A stretch of DNA of 64,000 bases from Palsa-504 sp963739135 (GCA_963739135.1 CAVTZG010000021.1:786949-850948); one strand, 5' to 3'. Counted from the stretch's first letter, positions 15,107-24,673 are shown. Numbers and translations: made by a program. The notes: a model not told the origin generated them from the sequence alone.

Positions 15107-15937
15107 GTGCCTGACGAGCTTGACGCGCTGGCCGGCCAGCTGACCGAGCGTGTGGCCGGATTGGGCAGCGCGCTGATCGCGTTCTCCGGCGGGGTGGACT
15201 CCTCTCTGGTCGCGGCGCTGGCCGCCCGGGCGCTCGGGGAACAAGCCCTCGCCGTCACCGCCGTCTCGCCGGCCCTCGCGTCCGGGGAGCTGGACGGCGC
15301 CCGGTCGGTGGCCCGGGCCGTGGGCGTCCGGCATGAGCTGATCAGCACGGCCGAGCTGGAGCGCGACGACTACCGGCGCAACGACCGTTTCCGCTGCTAC
15401 TACTGCAAATCCGAGTTGTACGAACGGCTGGGCGCGCTGGCCCGGCGCCGCGGATTCGCCGCCGTGCTGTCCGGCGCCAACGCCGACGACACGGGTGACT
15501 GGCGGCCCGGGCTGCGCGCGGCGGCCGAGCACGGCGTCCGGCATCCCCTGCTGGAGGCGACCGTGGGGAAGGACCAGGTTCGGGCGCTGGCGCAGCACCT
15601 GGGGGTTCCGAGCGCGGACAAGCCGGCGTCGCCCTGCCTGGCCTCGCGGCTGCCTTACGGCACCCCGGTCAGCGCCGATGTGCTGTCGCAGGTCGACCGG
15701 GCCGAGCAGAGCCTGAAGCAGCGCGGCTACCGCGAACTGCGGGTGCGGCATTTCGGTGATCTGGGCCGGGTGCAGCTCGGCGCGGCGGACCTGCCGCGGG
15801 CGGCGGATCCGGTCGAGCATGCGGCGGTGCTGGCCTGCGTCCGGGCGGCTGGATATCGGCGCGCGGAGATCGACGAGCGGCCGTTGCGGTCCGGTTCGCT
15901 GAACCTCGACATCACGCCGGTCAGCCGTGCCGGCTGA
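15107..15937 (+). CDS. larE: LarE: ATP-dependent sacrificial sulfur transferase
   Basis: LarE adenylates the dicarboxypyridine mononucleotide and donates sulfur from its own cysteine while building the nickel-pincer nucleotide (NPN). The PP-loop ATPase motif is LIAFSGGVDSSLVAALAAR, and the conserved block RNDRFRCYYCKSELY carries a cysteine motif. DKPASPCLASRLPYGTPVSA contains another conserved Cys, and this second Cys is compatible with the sacrificial type. The protein has 276 residues, as expected. The GTG start follows GAGAAGGGAACGTC. Its stop region overlaps the larB start, so larE, larB and larC form one operon. Confidence 0.93.
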   Translation: MPDELDALAGQLTERVAGLGSALIAFSGGVDSSLVAALAARALGEQALAVTAVSPALASGELDGARSVARAVGVRHELISTAELERDDYRRNDRFRCYYCKSELYERLGALARRRGFAAVLSGANADDTGDWRPGLRAAAEHGVRHPLLEATVGKDQVRALAQHLGVPSADKPASPCLASRLPYGTPVSADVLSQVDRAEQSLKQRGYRELRVRHFGDLGRVQLGAADLPRAADPVEHAAVLACVRAAGYRRAEIDERPLRSGSLNLDITPVSRAG

Positions 15938-16712
15938 GGGTCCCGGTATGCCTGGGGCACCCGGCGTGCCGACCAAAGCAGCCGGCATGCCGAACGGGGG
16001 GACGCCCGGTGCGCCGCCCGGAACGGAGGCCGGGGCGGCGGGCGTCCCGCTGGGCGGGTTCGCCCTGCTGGACGTAGATCGCCGGCGGCGGACCGGCGTC
16101 CCGGAAGTGGTTTTCGGCGAAGGCAAGACGTCCGAGCAGGTCTTCGCGCTTCTGGCCGAGTTGCGGGCCCGCGACCCGGAGGCACCGGCCCTGGCCACGC
16201 GCTGCCCCGCCGGCGTCCTGGACGGGGCGGCCATCCGTTTCCCTGACGATGCCGTACACGCCGATCACGTGGCCGGGACGGTCGCCGTCGGGGCCCTGCC
16301 GCCCGCGCGCGGCAACGTGCTGGTCGTGACGGCCGGCACCACGGACCTGAAAGTGGCCCGGGAATGTGCCGCGACGCTGGCCGTGCTGGGCGTCCGCGCG
16401 GATGTCCTCGCCGACGTGGGCGTGGCCGGGCTCGGGCGGCTGCTGTCCCGGCTAGACGGCCTGCGCGCCGCCGAGTGCGTGGTGGTCGTGGCCGGGATGG
16501 ACGGTGCCCTGCCGAGTGTGGTCGCCGGACTGGTCAGCGCGCCGGTGATCGGCGTGCCAACCAGTGTCGGCTACGGCGTCGCAGCGGGCGGCCTGGCCGC
16601 AGCGGCCAGCATGCTCGCCTCTTGCAGCCCGGGCCTGGTCGTCGTCAACATCGACAACGGGTTCGGGGCGGCCGCGCACGCCGCCAAGATCATCCGTGCG
16701 GTCCACCGGTGA
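15927..16712 (+). CDS. larB: LarB: pyridinium-3,5-biscarboxylic acid mononucleotide synthase
   Basis: LarB carboxylates and hydrolyses nicotinic acid adenine dinucleotide in the first step of NPN synthesis. The PurE-like core is visible: VFGEGKTSEQVFALL, then NVLVVTAGTTDLKVARECAA, ADVLADVGVAGLGRLLSRLD, CVVVVAGMDGALPSVVAGLV and PVIGVPTSVGYGVAAGGLAA. The GTG at 15927 overlaps the larE 3' end. The first 45 residues are Pro/Gly-rich (PGMPGAPGVPTKAAGMPNGG), an unusual extension compared with Lactobacillus LarB, and part of it may not be translated if an internal ATG is used. Confidence 0.92.
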   Translation: MPAEGPGMPGAPGVPTKAAGMPNGGTPGAPPGTEAGAAGVPLGGFALLDVDRRRRTGVPEVVFGEGKTSEQVFALLAELRARDPEAPALATRCPAGVLDGAAIRFPDDAVHADHVAGTVAVGALPPARGNVLVVTAGTTDLKVARECAATLAVLGVRADVLADVGVAGLGRLLSRLDGLRAAECVVVVAGMDGALPSVVAGLVSAPVIGVPTSVGYGVAAGGLAAAASMLASCSPGLVVVNIDNGFGAAAHAAKIIRAVHR

Positions 16713-17955
16713 CGGACCGGCCGGGTGCCGCCTACATCGACGCGACCGCGGGCGTGGCCGGCGACATGCTGCTTGCCGCCCTGCTCGATGCGGGCGCCGA
16801 TGTGGAGCGGGTGCGCGGAGCCATTGCCTCACTCGGCGTGCCCGGTCTCGGGCTGCGGACCGAGGCCGCCCGCCGGGGCGGCCTCGCGTGCCTGCGGGCC
16901 GTGATCACCACGCCGGCGGCGACCGACCGCCAACGCCACCTCGCCGACGTGCTCGCGCACGTCGGCGCCAGCGACCTCCGCCCGGCCGGGAAGGATCTCG
17001 CCACCCGGGTCTTCCGGCTGCTGGCCGAGGCGGAGGGGGCGGTGCACGGCGAGCCACCCGAAGACGTGCACTTCCACGAGGTGGGCGCGTTCGACTCACT
17101 GGCCGACGTGGTGGGATCGGCGGCCGCACTGGAGGATCTCGGGCTGCTGCGGCCCGGCGCGGTGGTTTGCTGCTCGGCCCTGGCCGCCGGAAGCGGATTC
17201 GTCACCAGCCGGCACGGCCGCCTTCCGGTGCCGGCTCCGCCGTCCTCCGTATCGCCGCCGCGGCCGGCCTGGACCTGGCCAGCGGCGACCTGACCGGTGA
17301 GCGCACCACCCCGACCGGTGCGTCCCTGCTCGCGGCGGCGGCCACACCGGGCGGCTTTCCCGCCATGACGGTACGCGCGGTGGGCACCGGCGCCGGTGGC
17401 CGCGACACCCCGGACCGGCCCAACATCACCCGGGTGGTCATTGGGACGTCCGCCGCGGAGCGGGACCTGCGCGAGGGCGACGTGACCGTCGTCGAGAGCA
17501 CAGTCGATGACCTCGACCCCCGGCTGTGGCCTTCGGTCCTTCAGGCGGTGCGGGCGGCCGGCGCCTGGGACTGCTGGTGTACCCCGATCGTCGGCCGGCA
17601 CGGCCGCCCGGGGCAGGTCCTCACCGCCCTGTGCGCTGAACCGGTCCATCGCGCCGTGGCCGCCGCGATTTTCGCCCACACCGGGACGCTCGGCGTCCGC
17701 TGGTCCCGGGTGAACCGGCTGACCGCCTCCCGGATGTCGGTGAAGGTGGAAGTGGGACCGCCGGGCAGCAGCCAGGTCGTTACGGTCAAGGTGGCCGCCA
17801 CCACAGATGGCCTCGCGGGCTTCGGAACGGCCACGGCAGAGTTGGCCGAGGCGGAAGCCGCCGCCCGGGCCCTGGGCTGGCCGGTGCGAGCCGTCTGCGA
17901 GGCCGCCATCGCGCAGTACCGCGCCCAGGCAGCAGTCCCACGGTTACACCGCTAA
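16709..17955 (+). CDS. larC: LarC: nickel insertion protein, made from two frames
   Basis: LarC inserts nickel into the pincer nucleotide in a CTP-dependent reaction. The first frame starts at a GTG overlapping the larB stop: YIDATAGVAGDMLLAALLDA, then EDVHFHEVGAFDSLADVVGS and TSRHGRLPVPAPP. It would end at 17293. The C-terminal half (IAAAAGLDLASGDLTGERTT, VVESTVDDLDPRLWPSVLQA, HTGTLGVRWSRVNRL) lies in the -1 frame, entered at about 17239. The Lactobacillus plantarum larC1/larC2 pair is known to be joined by programmed ribosomal frameshifting, so a similar event is plausible here. A one-base deletion at the same spot would give the same picture. Confidence 0.88.
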
Positions 17956-18053
17956 GAGCACGATCTCCCGAATTGCTCCCAATACGGCGACAGCTCCCAT
18001 CCGCAGCGTGGGATGAGTGCTGTCCGTTGAGCCTCTGACCTGGACTTATATCT

Positions 18054-18096
18054 GTGGGCGATACTGGGATCGAACCAGTGACCTCTCGCTTGTAAT
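18054..18096 (-). other. 3' half of a tRNA-Val (UAC)-like gene; probable attachment site remnant
   Basis: On the minus strand the sequence runs TTACAAGCGAGAGGTC, then the T-arm ACTGGTTCGATCCCAGT and the acceptor strand ATCGCCC with discriminator A. This is the anticodon-loop-to-3'-end half of a valine tRNA. The matching 5' half (GGGCGAT acceptor, D-arm) is not upstream. Such isolated tRNA 3' ends are typical of the far attachment site of an integrated element. The flanking stretch 17956-18196 shows no gene. Confidence 0.6.
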
Positions 18097-18196
18097 CGTA
18101 GTTCTGTCAGTTGGTAACCAGGGCGTATCCGGTGGGAGACCTGCGGAAACATGTGCCTCAAGGTACGCGCAAGTCCGCTAGTATTCGCGGTGATTG

Positions 18197-19031
18197 TCAC
18201 TCAGTTAGCTGCTGAAAAAGAACAGCCCCGGTGACGGCTGTGAGCATCTCGCCGCATTTGCTGATCGGGGCGCGGTAGCGGCCTCCTTCTTCAGAGAGCA
18301 TCCGCCAGGTCTTGGCGCTGGCCACGGCGCGTTCGGCAGCGGCGCGGATGCTGCTGAGCCCGTTGTTGAAAGCCGCCTGGTCCGCGTGCAAGTGCCCGCC
18401 GGGCGGGGTTCGGTACGGGACGATGGTGATTCCATCCACGCCCAGGTAGCCCAGGTCGGCAGCGGCGGGGATGCCGGCCAGCAGGTCTTTGAGTCTGGAG
18501 GCGGCGAAGACGCGGGCGTCGTGCCGGGCGCCGTGCACCGGGTCCGGGCCGATGGCCGCGACGCGGCCGCTGAGCGTGGCGGCGATCTGCAGGTTCATGC
18601 CGGGGTAGCCGGCCTTGCCGGAGAACAGGCCCGGGGATCGCCGCCCGGTCCCAGGTGGGCGCGATGGTCCCGTCCACCAGGGTGGTGCCGCCGCCCAGGA
18701 TCTGGCGCGGGTCCGGCACGCAGCCGGCGAGCACGTGGCCGATGACGGGGCGGAGCAGATCCCACCGCCGGGACACCATGGCCTGCGAGCAGCCGAAGAT
18801 GTCCCCGGCCACTTCCTGGGTGATGTTCGCGCGCATCAAGGTCACCACCATCGCCACCGACTTGTACAGGCCGATCACCGCGGGGCCGCCGCCCGGCCTG
18901 ACCACGTCCCCGATGGCGGCCGCGGCACGCGCGGCCAACTCGGTCAGTTGCCCTTGGCGCAGCCCCGTCATAGCCTCACGCCGCAACGGCTTCTCCCTGG
19001 GGTATCCCGCATGTGACAGCACGGGATTCAA
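18197..19031 (-). pseudogene. IS5-family transposase, frameshifted
   Basis: The N-terminal frame reads GLYKSVAMVVTLMRANITQE, VAGDIFGCSQAMVSRRWDLL and LGGGTTLVDGTIAPTWDR, which is the helix-turn-helix followed by the first catalytic Asp (LVDGT). An extra G near 18640 shifts the reading. The second frame begins GLFSGKAGYPGMNLQIAATL and continues VFAASRLKDLLAGIPAAADL and ISKCGEMLTAVTGAVLF. Some IS5-group elements use frameshifting, but the site here looks like a simple insertion. An 11-bp inverted repeat surrounds the 5' end. Confidence 0.75.
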
Positions 19032-19044
19032 GAGAGAAGCCGTT
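18985..19044. repeat. Inverted repeat around the IS5 transposase start
   Basis: AACGGCTTCTC at 18985-18995 is matched perfectly by GAGAAGCCGTT at 19034-19044. The pair spans the likely translation start of the IS5 transposase and could form a hairpin in its mRNA, or represent an IS end with an adjacent remnant end. Confidence 0.45.
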
Positions 19045-19145
19045 CTGATCTCGAGCCTGACACGCCGGCAGATGCTAAAGGAAAATCTGTTGTCAGCAGC
19101 AGCCAGTGGTTACGGCTTCCGGGCCCCCCAGCCAGGGCGTTCGCG

Positions 19146-20162
19146 ATGCCGGGCCTGCCGGTGAAACCGGGCACGGTCACGCCGTCCGGGCCGGCGCTGT
19201 CCAAGGCCCGGGTCCTGCTCGGGGAGCAGGCGATGCGGCGCATCTTCGAGATCGACGCCGCTCGCAGCGACGCGGACCTGGGCGCCGGCGCGGCCTGGCA
19301 CGAGATGGAAACCACCGCGATCGACGGCACCACCATCGAGCTGTTCAGCAACGATGAGCTGGCCGGGGCGTTCGGGGTGCCGTCCGGGGGGACCAAGCCG
19401 AAGCTGCGGATAGCGGCGCACGTGCGCACCGCGTCCCGCCGCTGGATCGCCGCCGCGATCGGCGGCTACCACGACGGGGAGAACCCGCTGGCTGATGAGC
19501 TGGAGGACTCGTTCACCGCCGGGATCCTCAACCTGGCCGACCGCGGGTTCTTCTCCATGGACCGGTGGCTGCGCTTCTCCGCGCGCGGCGCTCATCTCGT
19601 GTGGCGGGTCAAGAACGGCGCGAAGTCCGTCCCGTTCAAGACCATCAAGCCCCTGCCTGACGGGTCGGAGCTGGTGCTGCTGCGCGAATCGGGCTCCATG
19701 CTCGGCAAGCGGCGCCGCGACGCCGGGGACAAGACCCTGACCCGGCTCCCGGACACCGCCGCCCGGCTGGTCAGCTTCACCGTCACCGCCCGCACCGCCC
19801 GCCGCGTCAAGACCAGCGTGATCAAGGTGCTCACCACCCTGCTGGACCCGGAGCAGTTCCCGGCCCGCCAGATCGCCGCCTTGTATGCCGAGCGGTGGCA
19901 GATCGAGATCGCGTACCTGCACCTGAAGAAGACCGTCAAGGGCACCGGCCGGGTGCTGCGCGGCCGGTCAGTCACCCTGGCGCGGCAGGAAGCCTGGGCG
20001 CTGCTGCTCGTGCACAACATGACCGCCACGCTCGCCGCCCGCGCCGCCGGGCAGGCCAGCCTCGACCCGGACCTGCTCCCGTTCACCGCAGTCTTGTCAC
20101 TGATCCGCGCCAATATCACGGCGGATACCTGCTGCCCGGCTTCCGGGCACTTGATGGGATGA
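19146..20162 (+). pseudogene. IS4-family transposase, N-terminally truncated
   Basis: The 338-residue open frame covers most of the DDE core of IS4 transposases: TTAIDGTTIELFSNDELAGA (first Asp), GILNLADRGFFSMDRWLRFS (second Asp) and ERWQIEIAYLHLKKTVKGTG (Glu). The usual N-terminal 80-100 residues are absent, and the apparent ATG at 19146 begins in mid-domain. The end at 20162 also looks shortened. It abuts the IS5 remnant, so this is a nested or composite insertion scar. Confidence 0.75.
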
Positions 20163-20241
20163 CGACCAGGGAACCGCTGCAGCGCCTTGTGGCCGGCCTT
20201 GGGCGCAGCGCGGCGGAGCTGCTGGCACTTATCATCTTGTC

Positions 20242-20778
20242 GTGAGCACCCGGCTTGAGACAGCACGCCTGGTCATCCGCACCTTCGAGGCCCGCGACGC
20301 CGGCCCATGGCTCGCGATGATCAGTGACCCCGAGGTCCGCCGGTTCCTCCCCGCGGGACCACCCCCGACGATGGAGCTGATCCAGCGCGTCATCGGCGAG
20401 CGTCAGGCGATGGAACGCCAGCTTGGCCATACGATGTGGGCCGTCGAGGACAAGATGACGGGCATGTTCATCGGGCAATGCGGCCTCCGTCCGGTCGACG
20501 AGGGAGCAGGGCCAGAAATCGACCTGGCCTACCACTACACCAGTGCCTCCTGGAACAAGGGATACGCCGCCGAGGCGGCGATCGCCGTGCTGGCCCACGG
20601 CCTCGGCCCGGTCGGCCTTGACCGCATCATGGCCGTCACCTTGCCCGAGAACATCGGCTCGTGGCGGGTCATGGAGAAGGCAGGAATGCGCTACGAGGGG
20701 CTCGTCAACTACTACGGCATGGAAGGCCTGAAGAAGTACGTCGCCATGCGGCAATGGTGGAGACCACCCACCGCCTAG
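20242..20778 (+). CDS. GNAT N-acetyltransferase (RimJ/RimL type)
   Basis: A complete 178-residue acetyltransferase that uses acetyl-CoA. It begins STRLETARLVIRTFEARDAG and carries the acceptor-side strand MTGMFIGQCGLRPVDEGAGP. The CoA-binding turn is in NKGYAAEAAIAVLAHGL, and the C-terminal block is LPENIGSWRVMEKAGMRYEG. The pattern (ETARLxLRxF, NxxSxxVxEKxGMRYEG) is that of RimJ/RimL and aminoglycoside-type acetyltransferases; the substrate cannot be predicted. The GTG at 20242 is the likely start. It stands alone between IS remnants and a dioxygenase fragment. Confidence 0.88.
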   Translation: MSTRLETARLVIRTFEARDAGPWLAMISDPEVRRFLPAGPPPTMELIQRVIGERQAMERQLGHTMWAVEDKMTGMFIGQCGLRPVDEGAGPEIDLAYHYTSASWNKGYAAEAAIAVLAHGLGPVGLDRIMAVTLPENIGSWRVMEKAGMRYEGLVNYYGMEGLKKYVAMRQWWRPPTA

Positions 20779-20803
20779 CGAGAGCCGAGGAGGCGAAGCG
20801 ACG

Positions 20804-21020
20804 AAGACCCGGACGGCATTTACCGACCTGGCCGGTTGCGCGCTCCCCATTCAGCTCGCCGCGATGGGCGGGGTGGGGACGCCGGAGCTGGCGGCGGCTG
20901 TCGCCGGAGCCGGTGGCCTCGGTATGGTGCCGATGGGCGTGGAGCCGCCCGGCACCGGTGTAGTGGGCCAGAACTTTGTCGTGGCGTTGAACTCGGGCCT
21001 CGGCATGTTCTCCGAAGCTG
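20804..21020 (+). pseudogene. Nitronate monooxygenase N-terminal fragment
   Basis: The frame reads TRTAFTDLAGCALPIQLAAM, then GGVGTPELAAAVAGAGGLGM, the FMN-barrel start of nitronate monooxygenases (2-nitropropane dioxygenase). After about 60 residues (VVGQNFVVALNSG) the sequence leaves the family. The remaining 250 residues are missing. Confidence 0.65.
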
Positions 21021-21048
21021 CCGGTAAGGCGAGCCGGTCATGGGACCG

Positions 21049-21294
21049 TCAGCCTGACCAGGCGTCCTGCTTCTTGCTGACGATGTTCTCGGCGATCGAG
21101 CTCTTCTGGCCTTCATCGGGGATGATGGCCCACGCGGCCAGGTAGGCCAGCACGCCCGCGCCTCTGGTGAGGACGGAGACGAGATCCAGGGCGTCGTCGA
21201 GCTCCGCCCGGCGCTGCACACCAAGGAGTGGCACGAGGCCCCTCAACTGATCGGCGGCCGGCCAACTGGGCGGGCACGTATAGCGGTTATCCAT
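21049..21294 (-). pseudogene. PspC-domain remnant
   Basis: The 81-residue frame ends with LDLVSVLTRGAGVLAYLAAW and AIIPDEGQKSSIAENIV, the second half of a PspC (phage-shock) membrane domain, normally xxVxLxLxGGxGxLxYLxxWxxIPxE. The first half (RxIAGVCGGLAxYxG) is absent. The N-terminus shows no membrane segment, so this is likely a truncated gene. Confidence 0.55.
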
Positions 21295-21457
21295 GCGTGC
21301 CCCCCGCAGGAGGCTCGAGCACGCTCGGTGATCAGCCGTTGTACGACCATGAGGGCGGCAGAATTGCGGCTTGATCGGGGGCCGGCCTGCGTGCGAGCCT
21401 TGCCGGATGGCCCGGTGGCTGCTTCGTCCGCGGGGCGCGCTGGCGGGATGTTAGCTC

Positions 21458-22348
21458 GTGAGCATGATGGGGGTTGGCGTGCTTGACCTCGGCTATCGGC
21501 ATGTTGACGTGTTCAGCCGGCGGGCGTTTCAGGGCAACGGCCTGGTGGTGGTCCTGGATGCGGAGAACCTGTCCACGGCAGTGATGCAGGAGCTTACCCG
21601 GGAGGTCCGCCAGTTCGAGACGGCGTTCCTGGCCGGTGTGGACCTGCCGGGCCGGTCGGCCCGGCTGCGGATCTTCACCGCGGACGAGGAACTGGACTTC
21701 GCCGGTCATCCGGTGCTGGGCGCTGCGGCCGTGCTGCACACCCTGTTGCCGGCCGCGGAAGCGGAACAGAGCTGGGCCCTGGCGGTGGCGCAGCGGACGG
21801 TCCAGGTCCGGACCCGCGGTGCGGACCGATGGGTGGACGCAACCATGGATCAGGGCGTCCCGGCGCTCGGCCCGGCGATAACCGGTGAGCTGGCGGAGGC
21901 CTACCGCGATGCTCTGAACCTGCCCCGTGGCCACCTGCATCCGGCGCTGCCGATTCAGGTGGTCAGCACTGGTCTGCCCTACCTGATCGTGCCGGTCCGG
22001 AGCGGGCTGGACGGCGCCCGGATAAGCCACCCGGGCTTCGAGGGGCTTCTTGAGGCCAGCGGAGCGAAGTTCGTCTATGTGCTTGACCCGGACCGGCCGG
22101 AGGGCCGCACATGGGATAACGCCGGCCGGGTGGAGGATGCCGCGACCGGCAGCGCGGCCGGCCCAGCTGCTGGCTACCTGCTGCACCACGGCGTCCGTCC
22201 CGCCGCCGAACCCATCCTGGTCCACCAGGGCCGGTTCACCGGGCGGCCCAGCACGATCGAAGTTCGTCCGGGCCCGGACGGCCGGCTATGGGTCGGCGGG
22301 CCGGTCGCCCCGGTCGCGGCCGGACGCTTCCACGCCGACCTGACCTGA
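21458..22348 (+). CDS. PhzF family isomerase
   Basis: PhzF-type proteins are two-domain isomerases or epimerases of the diaminopimelate-epimerase fold. Characteristic positions are visible: FSRRAFQGNGLVVVLDAE at the start, the catalytic Glu in REVRQFETAFLAG, DEELDFAGHPVLGAAAVLHT, and EDAATGSAAGPAAGYLLHHG in the second domain. It has 296 residues, the usual length. The GTG at 21458 is close to ATG codons at 21464 and 21467, and any could be the start. No phenazine genes are near, so the substrate is unknown. Confidence 0.88.
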   Translation: MSMMGVGVLDLGYRHVDVFSRRAFQGNGLVVVLDAENLSTAVMQELTREVRQFETAFLAGVDLPGRSARLRIFTADEELDFAGHPVLGAAAVLHTLLPAAEAEQSWALAVAQRTVQVRTRGADRWVDATMDQGVPALGPAITGELAEAYRDALNLPRGHLHPALPIQVVSTGLPYLIVPVRSGLDGARISHPGFEGLLEASGAKFVYVLDPDRPEGRTWDNAGRVEDAATGSAAGPAAGYLLHHGVRPAAEPILVHQGRFTGRPSTIEVRPGPDGRLWVGGPVAPVAAGRFHADLT

Positions 22349-22616
22349 CCGCAGCAGCGTCCCCCACAGGCAACACCGGCGCGCGCCGCCATCCAGCCAA
22401 TGGCACCAACCCGCAGCGCTTCGTTGCCAGTTGCATCCACATAGCCCCAGATATGGGGCGTCACCGCGACCGAGCCGCATGCCTGCCGGCGGCGTACCTA
22501 ACGCATACTTGCGCAGCTTCATGACGATCGCATCCAGGAGCTGCCGAACCGGTGAGCTGATCGTTGAGGATGCCCGACAACGGGTATGCATCCGGAACTG
22601 GCCACAAGGAGGCGTT

Positions 22617-23285
22617 ATGACCACGGATCAGGGTCCGTATCCAGCTCAGTATCCTGTTCAGTTTGCCGTCGAGTATCCGGACCGGCCGCTCAACCGGCTG
22701 ACCTCGTTTTTCCGGATTTTCGTGATCATCCCGATCGCGATCGTGCTCGGCACCGTTTCCGGCGCGACCTGGGAATCCGCGGGAAGCACCTCCGCACTCC
22801 ACCACTCCACCACGTACTACGGCCCTGCGGGCGCGGGCGGCCTGCTGTTCTTCGGCCCGCTGCTGATGATCTTGTTCAGGCAGAAGTACCCGCGGTGGTG
22901 GTTCGACTGGAACCTGGAACTGCAGCGCTTCATCAACCGGGTGTGGACCTATCTGGCCCTGATGAACGACAGTTATCCGTCCACCGACGTCCACCAGTGG
23001 GTCGAGCTTGATTACGCCTATCCGGACGCGGCCACGGACCTCAACCGGTGGCTGCCGCTGGTCAAATGGCTGCTGGCCATCCCGCACTACATCGTGCTGT
23101 TCTTCCTGGAAATCGCTGCGTTCTTCGCGGTAATCGTGACCTGGTTCGCGATCTTGTTCACCGGCCGTTATCCCCGTGGCATATTCAGCTTCGTCGAAGG
23201 CGTATTCCGCTGGCACAACCGGGTCGCCGCCTACGCGTTCGTCCTGGTCACCGATCGGTACCCGCCGTTCAGGCTGGCGCCGTGA
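22617..23285 (+). CDS. DUF4389 membrane protein
   Basis: A 222-residue membrane protein with three to four helices (FFRIFVIIPIAIVLGTVSG, AGGLLFFGPLLMILFRQKYP, WLLAIPHYIVLFFLEIAAFF then VIVTWFAILFTGRYPRG). The Arg/Trp-rich loops YPRWWFDWNLELQRFINRVW and VFRWHNRVAAYAFVLVTDRY are diagnostic of DUF4389. The function is unknown. The ATG at 22617 follows AGGAGGCGTT, an excellent ribosome binding site. The 268 bp upstream contain no gene. Confidence 0.85.
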   Translation: MTTDQGPYPAQYPVQFAVEYPDRPLNRLTSFFRIFVIIPIAIVLGTVSGATWESAGSTSALHHSTTYYGPAGAGGLLFFGPLLMILFRQKYPRWWFDWNLELQRFINRVWTYLALMNDSYPSTDVHQWVELDYAYPDAATDLNRWLPLVKWLLAIPHYIVLFFLEIAAFFAVIVTWFAILFTGRYPRGIFSFVEGVFRWHNRVAAYAFVLVTDRYPPFRLAP

Positions 23286-23376
23286 CCCGGCACCGCGGGC
23301 AGCCAGGCTAGGCTGTACCGCGAACTGGACAATCGGTGCCGAGGAAGACGGGCGGGCCGGGCCTCCTGCGCGGCCG

Positions 23377-23745
23377 CTAGCTGGCGGGGGCGGGCCGGGC
23401 CGCCGCCAGGGACTCAAGTGCCCCGTCCAGGGTGCGGGCCAGCGGTACCTGGCTGTCCAGTCCGGTCAGGCGGAACAGCTGCCGGGTCCGGGGCCGGGCG
23501 CAGACTGCCTGCAGGCTGGCCCCGTGCGCGGCGGCACGCCTGGCCGCGCCGACCAGCGCCGCGAGCCCGGCAGAATCAATGAAGCGGACCTGGTCAAGGT
23601 CGACTACCAGCGGGCGGCCGCTGGCTGCCAGCTCGAAAAGGCGCTCGCGCAGCCGGGTTACGGTGGCAATGTCAACTTCCCCGGCGACAGCCACGATCGC
23701 ATAGCCCTGTTCGCGCCGAACCCCGATGGTCAGTGCCTCGCCCAT
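23377..23745 (-). CDS. STAS-domain anti-sigma-factor antagonist
   Basis: A single STAS domain of 122 residues, like SpoIIAA/RsbV. AIVAVAGEVDIATVTRLRER is followed by PLVVDLDQVRFIDSAGLAAL, where the Ser of DSAG is the usual phosphorylation site, and then GASLQAVCARPRTRQLFRLT. Such proteins sequester anti-sigma kinases, and dephosphorylation by SpoIIE-type phosphatases activates them. A SpoIIE-type phosphatase lies at 42782-43912. No cognate kinase is seen nearby. Ends with a Pro/Ala tail. Confidence 0.88.
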   Translation of the reverse strand: MGEALTIGVRREQGYAIVAVAGEVDIATVTRLRERLFELAASGRPLVVDLDQVRFIDSAGLAALVGAARRAAAHGASLQAVCARPRTRQLFRLTGLDSQVPLARTLDGALESLAAARPAPAS

Positions 23746-23996
23746 AGCCAGCCTCCTGCCCCCCTGAGCCGTTGTCTGCCTGTCCCGGGCGCCCGTACCA
23801 CCCCATCCTCTCCTGGCGCGGTCCCGGCTGCCGGGGTTCGGGGTAATCGCCGTGCTCGGCTATGGAGCAGTCCCCTTGGGGTGCCGTAACGGTGCCGTCA
23901 CCAGACCTAAACGGCTTCGACGTCCATGACAGCGCAACCGATGCCCGCGGGGCGCGGAGCGAGCGGACCGTGGCTGCGGTGTGGTGACGGGCAGGC

Positions 23997-24515
23997 TCAG
24001 CCCGATGGCGGCGTGAACTGGCCGGCGGTGAACTCCGCTCCCTGGGGGTCACGGATCAGTGCGGTGCGTGTCCACTCCGTGTCGTCCCGCCCAAGGACTT
24101 GCGCGCCGAGTCGCTCCGCGTCAGCCACCGTCTGGTCCCGGTCGGCCACGGTGAACGAGACGTGCCAGCGCGGCGGCTCGCCCGGGCGGTGGTCGCGACC
24201 CAGGCGATCGCATCCTCGAAGCAGATCGGGGCGGTCACCCCCGACTGGCGCGCCCTGATGCCCGGATCGACTGTCGCCTCAAGATGGTCACCATAACCGG
24301 GCCGGCGGATCATCGTCGCGAAGCCGAGGTCGTCGACCTGCCAGCCGAAGGCCTCCTCGTAGAACGCCATGGCCGCCTGGGGCTCAGTCGTGTGGAGATC
24401 GCTGAAATTCCATGCACCCGGCTGGTTGACCACCTGCGCCCTAGGCGTCGCCTGGCCTGCCAGATGCGGAGTCGACCCAGCACGGGACACCCGGCGGATA
24501 GGTCCGGTTGGTCAT
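23997..24515 (-). pseudogene. VOC/glyoxalase-like protein with deletion and frameshift
   Basis: The start (MTNRTYPPGVPCWVDSASGR) is that of two-domain VOC proteins. It runs after about 24 residues into the middle of the second domain (WNFSDLHTTEPQAAMAFYEE, FGWQVDDLGFATMIRRPG) after a large deletion. Near 24180 a further frameshift is needed to recover RWHVSFTVADRDQTVADAER and DPQGAEFTAGQFTPP before the TGA. The gene is inactive. Confidence 0.7.
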
Positions 24516-24577
24516 GTCTCGCTCCTGCCCATAGACAAGCCCAGCCAACCGGGCTCGCCTCACCCCTTGCTCTGCAC

Positions 24578-24673
24578 GCGGCGACCGGGATGAGCAAGAG
24601 CGGCCTGTACGCGCACTTCGGCTCCAAGCAGGAACTCCAGCTGGCCACCGTAGAGGAGGCCGACCGGATCTGA
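24578..24673 (+). pseudogene. TetR-family regulator, helix-turn-helix fragment
   Basis: The piece ATGMSKSGLYAHFGSKQELQ followed by LATVEEADRI is the recognition helix and following helix of TetR regulators (GVSKGxLYxHFxSKExL). A stop at 24671-24673 ends it. The preceding helix and the ligand-binding domain are missing. Confidence 0.65.
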
